Below, piece by piece: positions 1 to 9,240 of a stretch of 64,000 nucleotides of DNA. The translations under genes and the position numbers were made by a program. The stretch covers positions 1 through 64,000 of the forward strand of contig NZ_BDBQ01000046.1 of the NCBI RefSeq assembly GCF_001613065.1, given 5' to 3'. How positions within the stretch are numbered: position 1 is the first letter of the stretch; each line of letters starts with the position of its first letter. This DNA comes from Nocardia miyunensis NBRC 108239 (GTDB lineage Bacteria > Actinomycetota > Actinomycetes > Mycobacteriales > Mycobacteriaceae). Under the pieces are notes generated by a model. The model made no database searches. It was given only the letters and a program-made list of their open reading frames with translations, and was not told the DNA's origin.

Positions 1-268
1 TCAGTCCAGAATCGACCCGGGCCGCGGCCATGAGCTGGCGTTCTCCGGGGTCGGCGGAACTGGGCGACCCGGGGTTGACGCTTCGTCAGCGCTCTGATGC
101 CGGTTCGGTCGATCTGCAATTTATGTTGTTTCCCACTTCGCCGCTCCGAGATCAGCCACGGCACAACCTACTGGCAGAGGTCATTCGTCACCGACCGGCA
201 AAAGGATGGACATTTGTCCAACACCGCGGCGCCGCGATTTCATCCCGTCCACGCCGGGGCGTAGCCCG
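1..268. other. no gene recognised at left edge
   Basis: Short open frames occur here on both strands, but none has a ribosome binding site, a recognisable family signature or a sensible codon pattern. The stretch is the region downstream of the leftward gene ending at 269 and probably holds its terminator. The A+T-richer part around 100-140 could also carry a promoter for a gene outside the window. Confidence 0.4.
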
Positions 269-547
269 CTAGCGCGACGGGATCTCCCGGGCCGCCTCGA
301 CGACGAACCGGTGGACCAGGGCGAACGGCAACGGCCGGTCGGTGAACGCGGTGAACGCGAACTCTCCGGAGGCGTCCTGCTCGAACGCCTCGAGTACGAT
401 ACCGCGCCCCGGCGAGGGCCCGACGTCCTCGAGTTCCCAGCCCAGGGCGTCCTGTTCACCGCCGCCGGTGACCCGCCACACCACGTAGTAACGCCCGCCG
501 TATTCCCATCGCGGCGAAATCGCTTGTGATAAAGCGGGATCCGACAT
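269..547 (-). CDS. small hypothetical protein (92 aa)
   Basis: I do not recognise this 92-residue protein. It is soluble-looking, with no signal peptide or membrane segment, and rich in aromatic and acidic residues (a WEYGGRYYVVWRV stretch near residues 14-26, then ELEDVGPSPGRG). Its start lies five bases beyond the stop codon of the larger gene at 553-2064, so the two are almost certainly co-transcribed. It may be a partner or immunity-like companion of that protein, but this is inference. It could also be a small conserved domain protein whose family I cannot name. Confidence 0.5.
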   Translation of the reverse strand: MSDPALSQAISPRWEYGGRYYVVWRVTGGGEQDALGWELEDVGPSPGRGIVLEAFEQDASGEFAFTAFTDRPLPFALVHRFVVEAAREIPSR

Positions 548-552
548 CAGGC

Positions 553-2064
553 TCAGTCCGATCCGGCGGCGCGCAGGAACAGCACCTGGTCGCCGTAGTC
601 GGCCAGCGCATGCGCCTGTCCGGCCTGCCGGATGCCGCTGGTCGGCAGATTGGTGAGCTTGGAGAACATCGCGGTGTTGCCGAACGCCGCGCGCACCTGG
701 GTCTCCGAGGCGTAGTCCGCGCCGTAGTCGGCAAGGACCCCGAAGTTCAAGGGGGCCAAGGGTTTATCCAGTGCGGGCTGTCCGGCGGGGCGGCCCAGGG
801 CGGCGTACTGGGTCGCGACACCGTCCGCGTACCAGCACAATTCGTAGGACATGCGCTCGGTGGTGTTCACCGTGATCACCGGCCAACGTTGCGAAAGTCG
901 CAGGGCCAGTGGGTTTCTGCCGCTCGGAGTGAGCTCCCAGTACAGGCTGGCCACCGAGATCCAGCTGCCGCCGCAACGTTGCACCAGCACCACGTCGTCA
1001 CCCAGGCGCTCGGTGAGATTCATCTCGGGATCGGGTATGTGCCAATGGGTTTCGTGCACACCCTGGAATGAGGTACTGGTGCTGGGCTGCACGCCGTCGG
1101 CCGCGTAGGCGGCGAGGACGGCCGCGCGGACCTGCGCCACCGCATCGGGACTCGTGCAGCGCACCGCGATCGCGCCGAAGGAGGTGGCGATCTCCACCGG
1201 TTTGGACGGCAGATCCGGAAGTGCCCCGGCCGCAAGGGGTTTGAGCCCGACCAGGCCGAGCTTCCAGTTGATCTCCTCGATCGTCGACAGATCGCCGGAG
1301 GTCTGGTACAGGATCTGCTGCTGGGTCAGATAGCCCGCGCGCTCGAGCGTCTGGCACTCCAGCTTCCCCAGTGCGGCAACGGTTTTGCCGGTGAAGTCGA
1401 GTTCGGCGATGGGCGTCGCGCGCAACCGGCTCGTCATCGGCTGGGTGGTCCAGGCCGAATACCGTTCGCGATACATCGCCAGCGCCTGCTTGCGCGACCG
1501 GCCGATCATCAGCGTCCGCAGCAACATGTTCAGGCTGGCCAGATAGTAGCGGCCCGACTGGTCGGGATCGGCCGCGAACAGGCCCGCGCGAATGCGCACC
1601 GCCTCGGCACTGGCGTCCACGGCCGCGGACGGATCCAACCGGCACAGCCACACACCGCATTTGGACAGCCCGTCGGCGCAGACCGCCGCCGCGGCCGGGT
1701 AGTTCTTCGCCACCTGGTGATACGCGTCGCACGCCTGCCGGATGGTCGAGGTGGCGAGTTCGCGATGGCCGATGGTGCGCGCGGCCTCCTCGAACAGCCG
1801 CAGCGCCTCCTGCACCTGCCCGGCGAATTGGGCGGTGACCTGTCCCCGGATCAGCCAGCGCAGCCGGATCAGCACCGCTTCCTGCGCCGGTTCCAGCGCG
1901 GCCGGGGAATGATCCCGGTCCGAACCGTCCTGCTTGGTCGCGATCAGGGCGCGGGCGAATTCACACAGCGAGGCGGCCAAGCGCAGATCGGCCTCGGTCG
2001 AACGCTCCTGGGTGGCGGCACGCCTGTCCAGCGCCACCTGGCGCTCGATGGTGCTCAGCTCCAT
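553..2064 (-). CDS. TPR-like helical protein of unknown function (503 aa)
   Basis: A 503-residue protein starting at the ATG at 2064 (MELSTIERQVALDRR), with a GGGAG motif about ten bases upstream. The first half is alpha-helical with alanine/leucine spacing typical of tetratricopeptide repeats (stretches around EALRLFEEAARTIGH and ACDAYHQVAKNYPAAAAVCA). The second half is mixed and includes a WHIPDPEMNLTERLGDD segment and several tryptophans. No catalytic motif, signal peptide or membrane helix is visible. The first half may mediate protein contacts, which is inference. A small gene follows five bases downstream and is probably in the same operon. An in-frame start at 2139 would add 25 residues but has no ribosome site. 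Confidence 0.6.
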   Translation of the reverse strand: MELSTIERQVALDRRAATQERSTEADLRLAASLCEFARALIATKQDGSDRDHSPAALEPAQEAVLIRLRWLIRGQVTAQFAGQVQEALRLFEEAARTIGHRELATSTIRQACDAYHQVAKNYPAAAAVCADGLSKCGVWLCRLDPSAAVDASAEAVRIRAGLFAADPDQSGRYYLASLNMLLRTLMIGRSRKQALAMYRERYSAWTTQPMTSRLRATPIAELDFTGKTVAALGKLECQTLERAGYLTQQQILYQTSGDLSTIEEINWKLGLVGLKPLAAGALPDLPSKPVEIATSFGAIAVRCTSPDAVAQVRAAVLAAYAADGVQPSTSTSFQGVHETHWHIPDPEMNLTERLGDDVVLVQRCGGSWISVASLYWELTPSGRNPLALRLSQRWPVITVNTTERMSYELCWYADGVATQYAALGRPAGQPALDKPLAPLNFGVLADYGADYASETQVRAAFGNTAMFSKLTNLPTSGIRQAGQAHALADYGDQVLFLRAAGSD

Positions 2065-2427
2065 CGCAATCCCAACTCCCGCATACCCTTCCACGCACGG
2101 TCGTCGAGCGGCCGCATCGTGCGGTGCCGAGTCTGCCACAGATCGCCGCGCGGCATGGACCGGACGGGGGCCGCGACCTGCCTACGGCGGGACAGCGGCC
2201 GCCGCAGTTCACCGCGATCCACCCCCGGCACTCGCTCCTGCCCCGCCCCGAGGGTCAACTGCCCCACCTCACCGATCGACCGCCTTTCTCGCAGGATCTA
2301 CTGCCTCGCGCTCGATGATCGACTGTCCCCCGCCCGGCGATCTAATGCCCGGCCGTCCGAGGCTCCGCGAATCCGTGTTAACTTACACGCCGGGATCATC
2401 GTTCCGCATCATCGAAGAGGCTGGGTC
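2065..2427. promoter_or_regulatory. divergent intergenic region with a small inverted repeat
   Basis: About 360 bases separate two divergent genes and must contain both promoters. Close to the SDR gene, 2374-2389 reads CGTGTTAACTTACACG: 5-bp arms CGTGT/ACACG around a six-base A+T-rich centre that includes GTTAAC. This resembles a regulator half-site pair, but no regulator gene is adjacent, so its role is a guess. Confidence 0.3.
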
Positions 2428-3171
2428 ATGGCGGTTGTTCGCAGTGCACTGGTAACCGGCGGCTCACGTGGCATCGGCGCGGAGGTCGCCCGCCGCCTGG
2501 CCGGGGAGGGATACGCGGTGACCATCGCCGCGCGCACCGCCGAGACCCTCGAGCGGACCGCGCAGGAGATCCACGAGGAGACCGGCGCACAGATCCATCC
2601 CTTCGCCGCGAACATGGCCGACGAGGCACGGATCACCGACCTGATCGACGCGCACGCCGAGCGGTTCGGCGGCCTGGATCTGCTGGTGCTCAACGCGGGT
2701 ACCGGCAGCGTGGGAGCGGTCGCGGAGCTGTCCGCCAAGGCCCGCGACCGGATGCTGGAGGTCAACTTCCGCGCCCCGCTCACGCTGATCCAGGCGGCAC
2801 TGCCGCTGCTGCGCTCGAGCGCGCGGGCCGATCCGCGGCGCGGGGCCAAGATCGTCGCGCTGGCCTCGATCACCGGCGTCGCCGGGGAGGCCGGCCTTGC
2901 CCTCTACGGCGCCACCAAGGCCGCGCTGATCTCGCTGTGCGAGACGGTCTCCCTGGAGGAATCCGCGCGCGGTGTCAGCGCGACCGCGATCTCCCCCGGC
3001 TACGTCGACACCGATATGACCGCGTGGAAGCACGGTGAACTAGAGCCCTCGGCGATGCTCCCCACCGCCGACATCGCGGAGATGGTGCTGGCGGTCTCCC
3101 GGCTGTCCGCCCGGGCGGTAGTGCCCAATATCGTCATCTCCCGCTCGGGCGATCAGCTCTGGCGCGCCTGA
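2428..3171 (+). CDS. short-chain dehydrogenase/reductase
   Basis: A 247-residue classical SDR, a NAD(P)-dependent oxidoreductase of unknown substrate. The N-terminal Rossmann motif is GGSRGIG (about residues 11-17), followed by LNAGTG near residue 90, a catalytic Ser in LASITG and the YGATK active-site motif. The start at 2428 has AAGAGG upstream. It stands alone, convergent with the FAAL gene at 3216-5093. It might reduce an acyl or keto intermediate for the neighbouring lipid genes, as beta-ketoacyl reductases of this fold do, but the sequence alone does not show that. Confidence 0.85.
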   Translation: MAVVRSALVTGGSRGIGAEVARRLAGEGYAVTIAARTAETLERTAQEIHEETGAQIHPFAANMADEARITDLIDAHAERFGGLDLLVLNAGTGSVGAVAELSAKARDRMLEVNFRAPLTLIQAALPLLRSSARADPRRGAKIVALASITGVAGEAGLALYGATKAALISLCETVSLEESARGVSATAISPGYVDTDMTAWKHGELEPSAMLPTADIAEMVLAVSRLSARAVVPNIVISRSGDQLWRA

Positions 3172-3215
3172 GACTGCGGCGTACCAGGGACACAGCAGCG
3201 CATGCGAGGCGGGCG

Positions 3216-5093
3216 CTACTCCGATTCGGCGTCGTCCGGGAACGCCTGCTGCCGACGCCCGCCGCGCAGCGTCCCCTCGAGGTAGGCCGCCTTGCACGCC
3301 CGCCGCGCGATCTTCCCGCTGGACGTGCGTGAAATCGACCCCGCCGGGACCAGCAGCAGATCCCACACCGCCACACCGTGTCTGGCCGCGATCGCCGCCC
3401 GGACCGCCTCGGCGATCGGTTCGGGCGCCAATTTCGCTGCGCCCGTGGCACGTTCGGCGACGACGACCAGATGTTCCGAACCCGCGGACACCCCGCCCTC
3501 GCGCATCGCGGCGGGCAACTCGTCCGCCCGCACCGAGAACGCCGCCACGAAACCGGGGCGCAGCGCGCTCGAGGCCTCCTGCGCGGTCTGCTCGAGATCC
3601 TGCGGATAGTGGTTGCGCCCGTCCACGATCACCAGATCCTTGACCCGGCCGATGATGTACAGCTCACCGCCGTAGTACGCGCCGAAATCGCCGGTGCGCA
3701 TCCAATCCGCTTCCGGCGCAGTGCCTTCCGCGTGACTGTCCGCCTGACGCGCGCTGAGCCGGTTGCGGAAGGTCGCCTCGCTCTCCTGCTCTCGACCCCA
3801 GTAGCCGATGCCCATGTTGTCCCCGTGCAGCCAGATCTCGCCGACCTCGCCGTCGGGCCGCTCGGCCCCGGTCTCGGGGTCCACGATCGCCGCCCACTGA
3901 GACAGCGCCACATAGCCGCACGACACCTGTGCCACCGCGTTGTCCGAGGTGGGATCCACCTCGACCATGCGCCCGGCGTTGAGTTCGGCCCGGTCGACGT
4001 AGACCACCATGGCCTCGTCCTCGCGCTTGGTCGCCGAGACGAACAGCGTCGCCTCCGCCATGCCGTAGCACGGCTTCATCGCGGTCTTGGACAGCCCGTA
4101 CGGGGTGAACGCGTCGTTGAACTTCGTCATCGAGGTCACCGACACCGGCTCACTGCCGTTGATCAGGCCGATCACATTGGACAGATCCAGATCCTCGCCC
4201 GGTTTGGGCAGTCCGCGCACGGCCGCGTGCTCGTACGCGAAATTCGGTGCGGCGGCATAGGTCGACGCGCCGTCCGAGACCGCGGCCAGTTCCTTGATCC
4301 ACCGGTACGGGCGGCGCACGAAGGCACTCGGCGACATGATGGTGATGAATCCGCCGCCGATCACCGGCAGGATCACGCACAGCAACCCCATGTCGTGGAA
4401 CATCGGCAGCCAGGTGACACCGCGCGCGGTCTCGTCGATGCCGAGAGCGTCGACCATCTGCAGCAGATTGGTGCCCACCGCGCGATGCGTGATCTCGACA
4501 CCGGTCGGCACGCGCGTGGAGCCCGAGGTGTACTGCAGATAGGCCACGTCATCGATCTTGATGTCCGGGCGGACCCAGTTCTCGCCGACGCTGTCCGGAA
4601 TCGCGTCGACCGCGATGATGCGGGGGCGTTGCGCGGCGGGGAGTTCGCGGAAGATCTCGCGCACCCGCGCCGCGGCCGAACTCGCGGTCAGGATCGCCGA
4701 GGGACGGCAGTCGCTCAGCACCGTATGCACGCGGTCGGTATGTCCCAATTCTTCCGGGTCGAACAATGGCACACCGATATTGCCCGCGTAGACCGCCGCG
4801 AACATGGCCACCACGTAGTCCAGCCCCTGGGGCGCGAGGATCGCGACTCGATCGCCAGGTCTGGTCACCTGTTGCAGCCGCGACGCCACCGCGCGCAGCC
4901 GCGAGCCGAACTGGCCCCAGCTCAGCTCCTGATACTCGCCGTCGCGCTCACGCGAATAGTCGATGTAGCGGTAGGCCAGTTCGCCGGCTCTTGCCGCACT
5001 GTGCTTGTCGACGAAATCGATCAGCGTCGCATTGCTGCGGATCGAGATATTGCCCCGCTCATCGAGATAGTCATCAAAGGTCTCGCCGATCAT
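3216..5093 (-). CDS. fatty-acyl-AMP ligase, FadD32-like
   Basis: A 625-residue adenylate-forming enzyme, close in length to the mycobacterial FadD32 family (about 637). FAALs activate long fatty acids as acyl-adenylates and pass them to an acyl carrier protein of a polyketide synthase. The P-loop is YTSGSTR (188-194), with GMAEATLF, the MRTGDFG adenylate motif, GRVKDLVIVDGRNHYPQDLE, and the C-terminal catalytic Lys region SRTSSGKIARR. The start at 5093 has AAAGGAT upstream. It lies about 100 bases downstream of the KAS gene and is probably co-transcribed. True FadD32 sits beside pks13 and accD4; neither is here, so this may be a paralogue serving another lipid. Confidence 0.88.
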   Translation of the reverse strand: MIGETFDDYLDERGNISIRSNATLIDFVDKHSAARAGELAYRYIDYSRERDGEYQELSWGQFGSRLRAVASRLQQVTRPGDRVAILAPQGLDYVVAMFAAVYAGNIGVPLFDPEELGHTDRVHTVLSDCRPSAILTASSAAARVREIFRELPAAQRPRIIAVDAIPDSVGENWVRPDIKIDDVAYLQYTSGSTRVPTGVEITHRAVGTNLLQMVDALGIDETARGVTWLPMFHDMGLLCVILPVIGGGFITIMSPSAFVRRPYRWIKELAAVSDGASTYAAAPNFAYEHAAVRGLPKPGEDLDLSNVIGLINGSEPVSVTSMTKFNDAFTPYGLSKTAMKPCYGMAEATLFVSATKREDEAMVVYVDRAELNAGRMVEVDPTSDNAVAQVSCGYVALSQWAAIVDPETGAERPDGEVGEIWLHGDNMGIGYWGREQESEATFRNRLSARQADSHAEGTAPEADWMRTGDFGAYYGGELYIIGRVKDLVIVDGRNHYPQDLEQTAQEASSALRPGFVAAFSVRADELPAAMREGGVSAGSEHLVVVAERATGAAKLAPEPIAEAVRAAIAARHGVAVWDLLLVPAGSISRTSSGKIARRACKAAYLEGTLRGGRRQQAFPDDAESE

Positions 5094-5196
5094 TCCCTAT
5101 CCTTTTTCACGCACGCCCAGCGGACGTGCGATGACAATCGAACACAGATCGACACCGCGAAGCCCGAACAGTAGCAGGAGCTTCCACGGTTCCGGC

Positions 5197-6441
5197 TCAG
5201 TAACGCCCGAATGCCAGCGAGACATTGTGGCCGCCGAAGCCGAACGAATTCTTCACCGCGTAGTCGATACGTGCCGTGCGGGCCTGTCCGGTCACGACGT
5301 CCAGGTCGATCTCCGGATCCTTGTTGTCGAGATTGAGCGTCGGCGGCACTACCCCGTCGCGGATGCTGAGCACCGTGAGCACCGATTCCAGTGCTCCGAC
5401 CGCGCCGATCGAATGCCCCAGAGCGGATTTGGGCGCGTAGACCGAGGGGTGGTTGCCGATCGCGGAGTTGATCGCCAGCGCCTCGGCGGTGTCGCCGACC
5501 GATGTCGCGGTGGCGTGCGCATTCACATGTGTCACATCGTCTTTCGACAATCCGGCCGTCTCGATGGCCCGTTTGATCGCCCGCGCGGCGCCCTTGCCCT
5601 CCAGATCGGGTGCGACCAGATGGAATCCGTCGGAGGTGACTCCCGCGCCCATCAGGCGCGCGTGGATGTTCGCGCCGCGGGCCCGGGCGTGTTCCTCGGT
5701 CTCGAGCACCATCAACGCCCCGGCCTCGCCGAAGACGAATCCGTCGCGATCCTTGTCGAACGGGCGCGAGGCGCGTTTGGGCTCGTCGTTACGGGTGCTC
5801 ATGGCGCGCATCATGGTGAACGCGGCGATCGGCACGGCCTGGATGGAACCCTCCACCCCGCCGGCGACGACCATGTCCGCATCGCCCATCACGATCATCT
5901 TCCAGGCGTTCGCGATCGCCTCCGAACCGGATGAACAGGCCGAAACCACCGTTGTCACACCGGCTTTCGCGCCCACCTCCAGTCCGACGACCGCACCCGC
6001 GCCGTTGGGCATGATCTGCTGCACGGCCAGCGGCGAGACCTTGCGGTAGCCGCCGCGCTGCATCCGGTTCGTCACATCGATGTAGATCTCCGCCCCGCCG
6101 ATTCCGGTGCCCATCGACACCCCGAGCCGATGCGGGTCCACCTCGGGGCTGCCCGCGTTGCGCCAGGCCTCCCGGCCCAGCACCAACGCCATCTGCTCGA
6201 CGTAGGACAGCCGCCGAACCTCCTGGGAGTTGAGCGAATCCGCCGGCTTGGCCTTCAGATGGCCGCCGATCCGCACGGGAAGGTCGAACTGCTCGATGAA
6301 CTCGTCGTCCAGCACGTCGATCCCGCTCTCACCGTTGAGCAGCCCCTTCCAGGTGGAGTCCACATCACCGGCGATGGACGTGGTCGCCGCGAGGCTGGTG
6401 ACGACAACACTGGGATAACCCTTACTGCTCACACTCGTCAT
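5197..6441 (-). CDS. beta-ketoacyl-ACP synthase, KasA/KasB type
   Basis: A 414-residue condensing enzyme that elongates acyl chains by decarboxylative condensation with malonyl-ACP (FAS-II, meromycolate type). The catalytic triad is intact: Cys169 in VVSACSSGSEA, His309 in NAHATATSVGD and His343 in LGHSIGAVGA, with Lys338 nearby and the NSFGFGGHN C-terminal motif. The N-terminus (PSVVVTSLAATTSI) closely resembles mycobacterial KasA/KasB, and the NAHAT form of the His motif is closer to KasB. It is transcribed leftward, probably with the downstream FAAL, and divergently from the desaturase. The usual kasA-kasB-accD6 cluster is absent, so this looks like an accessory elongation enzyme. Confidence 0.9.
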   Translation of the reverse strand: MTSVSSKGYPSVVVTSLAATTSIAGDVDSTWKGLLNGESGIDVLDDEFIEQFDLPVRIGGHLKAKPADSLNSQEVRRLSYVEQMALVLGREAWRNAGSPEVDPHRLGVSMGTGIGGAEIYIDVTNRMQRGGYRKVSPLAVQQIMPNGAGAVVGLEVGAKAGVTTVVSACSSGSEAIANAWKMIVMGDADMVVAGGVEGSIQAVPIAAFTMMRAMSTRNDEPKRASRPFDKDRDGFVFGEAGALMVLETEEHARARGANIHARLMGAGVTSDGFHLVAPDLEGKGAARAIKRAIETAGLSKDDVTHVNAHATATSVGDTAEALAINSAIGNHPSVYAPKSALGHSIGAVGALESVLTVLSIRDGVVPPTLNLDNKDPEIDLDVVTGQARTARIDYAVKNSFGFGGHNVSLAFGRY

Positions 6442-6664
6442 GCTCGGCTCACTTTCGACGGCAATCCTTTGGCGAATACACCCGGTGAGAAACGCTGGAG
6501 CACCCTCCTGCCCTCGAGCGCCTGGCTTGATCGGTCTACATTATCGGGGGCGGAACAGATCGGGGTTGCCTTGTGACACGCAGCTATCCGATCGTTATCG
6601 CACTCTACCGGTTTCTTCGCGCACCGTCCCACTCGCCGATCCGACTTGGAGGAAGGGCTTCATC
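6442..6664. promoter_or_regulatory. divergent promoter region, KAS/FAAL versus desaturase
   Basis: This 223-base spacer lies between the divergent lipid genes and probably carries both promoters. On the plus strand, TACATTAT near 6537 could serve as a -10 element. The strong ribosome site GGAGGAAGGG at 6648-6657 sits seven bases before a GTG at 6665 and decides the desaturase start. No clear operator is seen. Confidence 0.4.
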
Positions 6665-7660
6665 GTGGCCAGGAACCTCACACAGCTCGAACTGCTCATG
6701 GAGTTGGAACCCGTCGCCGAACAGAACGTCGACCGGCATCTGTCCATGGCCAAGGACTGGCACCCGCACGACTACGTGCCCTGGGACGCCGGGCGCAACT
6801 TCGCCGCCATGGACGGGCTGGACTGGGAACCGGCGCAATCGAAACTAGGCGAGGTCGCCAAGGCGGCGATGATCACCAACCTGCTCACCGAGGACAACCT
6901 GCCCTCCTATCATCGCGAGATCTCGGAGAACTTCTCCAAGGACGGAGCCTGGGGGACCTGGGTCGGCCGGTGGACCGCGGAGGAGAACCGGCACGGCATC
7001 GTCATCCGGGACTATCTGGTGGTCACCCGGGCGGTGGATCCCGTCGCGCTGGAACAGGCCCGGATGACACATATGACCCAGGGGTACAACCCGATGAGAA
7101 TGATCCGGGACGGCGGCGGGTCCATCAATCTGCTGACCGACCGGGGCTTCCTGCATTCGGTCGCGTACGTGACGTTCCAGGAGCTGGCTACCCGAGTCTC
7201 ACATCGCAACACCGGCAAGGCGTGTCAGGATCCGATCGCCGACCGCATGTTGCAGCGCATCGCCGCGGACGAGAACCTGCACATGATCTTCTACCGCAAC
7301 ATGTGCGGTGCGGCGCTGGATCTTTCGCCGGATCAGGCGCTCCAGGCGATCACCGAGATCGTGTGCAACTTCCAGATGCCCGGCATCGGCATGCCGGATT
7401 GGCGGCGCAACGGCGTGCTGATGGCCAAGCACGGCATCTACGATCTGCGCCAGCACCTCGAAGAGGTGGTCATGCCGGTGTTGCGCAAGTGGAATGTGTT
7501 CGAGCGCAACGATTTCGGGCCGCACGGGGATCGGGTTCGCAACCAGCTCGGGGAATTCCTGGAGAAGTTGCAGGCCGATTGTCTGCGCTTCGAGGAGCAG
7601 CGGGATCGGGCGCTCGCGCGGGAGGCGCGCAAGCGGAATCCGGTCCCGGCCGAGGTCTGA
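6665..7660 (+). CDS. acyl-ACP desaturase, DesA-like
   Basis: A 331-residue soluble di-iron desaturase that inserts a double bond into acyl-ACP chains, as DesA1/DesA2 do during mycolate or oleate synthesis. The di-iron ligands appear as TEDNLPSYHREI, WTAEENRHG, a Glu/His pair in FQELATRVSH, and ADENLH. The start is the GTG at 6665 (ARNLTQLELLMELEP), chosen because of the strong GGAGGAAGGG ribosome site; longer upstream readings lack one. It is divergent from the KAS/FAAL pair, which suggests a shared lipid pathway in which unsaturated acyl chains are made, elongated and activated. Confidence 0.9.
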   Translation: MARNLTQLELLMELEPVAEQNVDRHLSMAKDWHPHDYVPWDAGRNFAAMDGLDWEPAQSKLGEVAKAAMITNLLTEDNLPSYHREISENFSKDGAWGTWVGRWTAEENRHGIVIRDYLVVTRAVDPVALEQARMTHMTQGYNPMRMIRDGGGSINLLTDRGFLHSVAYVTFQELATRVSHRNTGKACQDPIADRMLQRIAADENLHMIFYRNMCGAALDLSPDQALQAITEIVCNFQMPGIGMPDWRRNGVLMAKHGIYDLRQHLEEVVMPVLRKWNVFERNDFGPHGDRVRNQLGEFLEKLQADCLRFEEQRDRALAREARKRNPVPAEV

Positions 7661-7676
7661 TCCACCGGGCAGCAGG

Positions 7677-8420
7677 TCAGATGGCGAGACCGACCAGATG
7701 GCCGATCAGGTAGGTGCTCGCCATCGCCAACGCGCCGCCGAGGACCACGCGCACGGTGGCGCGCAGCACGGGGGCCTGCCCCAGCCGCGCACCCAGCGCA
7801 CCGGTGAGCCCGAGCGCCACCAGCACGGCGGCCACCGTCACCGGGACGCGGATCGCGACCGGGGTCAGGATCGCCAGCAGCGGCAGCAGCGCGCCGAGGG
7901 TGAACGACAGCGCCGAGGAGAACGCCGCGTGCCGCGGATCGGTCAGCTCCTGCGGGTCGATCCCCAGTTCGGCTTCGGCGTGCGCGGTGAACGCGTCGTT
8001 CTCGGTGAGCTCCTCGGCAACCTTCCACGCCGTCGCGGGCGAGAGGCCCTTCCCCTCGTAGATCGCGGCCAGCTCGGCCAGTTCCGCCTCCGGTTGTTCG
8101 ATGAGCTCGCGCCGCTCCACCTCGAGAATCGCCCGCTCACTGTCGCGCTGGGTGCTCACCGAGACGTACTCCCCCAGCGCCATCGATACCGCCCCGGCCG
8201 TCAGCCCCGCGATCCCCGCGGTCAGAATCGTCGACCGGGTAGCCGTGGCCGCCGCCACACCGACGACGATCCCCGCCACGGAAACAATTCCGTCGTTGGC
8301 CCCCAGAACTCCCGCCCGAAGCCAATTCAACCGCGCGGCCAACCCGATACCGTGAGGTTCCGGATGCGCCACCGGCGCAACCACAACCCGCTCGTCCAGC
8401 ACTACCTCATCGCCAAGCAC
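7677..8420 (-). CDS. VIT1/CCC1-family membrane transporter (copy 1)
   Basis: A 247-residue membrane protein of the VIT/CCC1 family, which moves Fe2+ or Mn2+ in plants, fungi and some bacteria. It has the family opening LNWLRAGVLGANDGIVS, a second helix (ILTAGIAGLTAGAVSMALGEY), a cytoplasmic Glu-rich segment with SVSTQRDSERA and a GKGLSPATA helix, and three more helices at the C-terminus. It is convergent with the desaturase. The start is uncertain: the GTG at 8420 has no ribosome site and another GTG lies at 8402. A close paralogue lies at 31764-32498, with the same layout. Confidence 0.85.
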   Translation of the reverse strand: MLGDEVVLDERVVVAPVAHPEPHGIGLAARLNWLRAGVLGANDGIVSVAGIVVGVAAATATRSTILTAGIAGLTAGAVSMALGEYVSVSTQRDSERAILEVERRELIEQPEAELAELAAIYEGKGLSPATAWKVAEELTENDAFTAHAEAELGIDPQELTDPRHAAFSSALSFTLGALLPLLAILTPVAIRVPVTVAAVLVALGLTGALGARLGQAPVLRATVRVVLGGALAMASTYLIGHLVGLAI

Positions 8421-8639
8421 GAAATAACGGTAACCATTTGCAACCGGTCATTCCAGCAATGCAAGCCTTGCCGAATTGAGGTAACCCATTGCACACCAAG
8501 GCATTACAAACCTAACTTCGCAGACCTGCCTTACCCGCGTGACCTGGGACAATCGTACCCCGAGCGGAACAACACCGGATTTCGGCGGGACAGAACGGCA
8601 CACCGCAGTGAACATCCTCACGATTGACTCCGCCGCGAA

Positions 8640-9113
8640 ATGACCAGCACCGGTCAGGAATCGAGAAGCGGGAGCGGAGTCAGGGTGCTTAGCGTTGCCG
8701 ATATGAATTTCACCATCGCCTGGACATTTCTTCCGCACGATGATCCGGAGGCATCGCTGGCGTTCTATCGCGACGTGCTCGGATTCGAGGTCCGCAAGGA
8801 CGTGGGCAGCGGGACGATGCGGTGGATCACGGTCGGTCCCGCCGAACAGCCCGGCACGTCGATCGTGCTCTACCCGCCGGCCGCCGAACCCGACCTCACC
8901 GAGGCCGAACGCACCACCATCGCCGAGATGATGACCAAGGGCACCTACGCCCGCATCGTCCTGTCCACCCCCGACCTCGACGCAACCTTCGACCGAGTCC
9001 AAACCGGCGACACCGAAATCCTCCAGGAACCCACCACCCACCCCTACGGCATCCGCGACTGCGCCCTCCGCGACCCCGCAGGAAACACCATCCGCATCCA
9101 GCAATCATCCTGA
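8640..9113 (+). CDS. VOC (glyoxalase/bleomycin-resistance fold) protein
   Basis: Up to 157 residues with a vicinal-oxygen-chelate fold: two beta-alpha-beta-beta-beta units beginning FTIAWTFLPHDDPEASLAFY and ending in the typical DCALRDPAGNTIRIQQ. Family members are glyoxalases, dioxygenases, epimerases or drug-binding proteins; the substrate here is unknown. The real start may be the ATG at 8703 (MNFTIAW), because residues 1-21 lack fold features and neither start has a good ribosome site. It stands alone. Confidence 0.75.
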   Translation: MTSTGQESRSGSGVRVLSVADMNFTIAWTFLPHDDPEASLAFYRDVLGFEVRKDVGSGTMRWITVGPAEQPGTSIVLYPPAAEPDLTEAERTTIAEMMTKGTYARIVLSTPDLDATFDRVQTGDTEILQEPTTHPYGIRDCALRDPAGNTIRIQQSS

Positions 9114-9240
9114 GCCACAATCACATTCGAATCACCCGGGCGTCTCCGCAACGGCCCGGCCGACGGGAAGACACGGGCGGTAGACGCCTCGCGCAACCCT
9201 CGCGCAGGGCCACCTTCGTCGACGGTTCAGGGAAATACAC

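Noticed and set aside
553..2139. Longer start of the TPR-like gene at 2139
   Set aside because: The added 25 residues have no ribosome site and look non-coding; the ATG at 2064 is better supported.
2374..2389. CGTGT-TAACTT-ACACG as a strong operator
   Set aside because: Arms are only five bases and no regulator gene is adjacent; kept only as a note in the intergenic feature.
8497..8515. Partial IdeR/DtxR-like iron box upstream of the first VIT gene
   Set aside because: On the minus strand TTAGGTTTGTAATGCCTTG matches the 19-base consensus at only about 11 positions, so it is too weak to report as a site.
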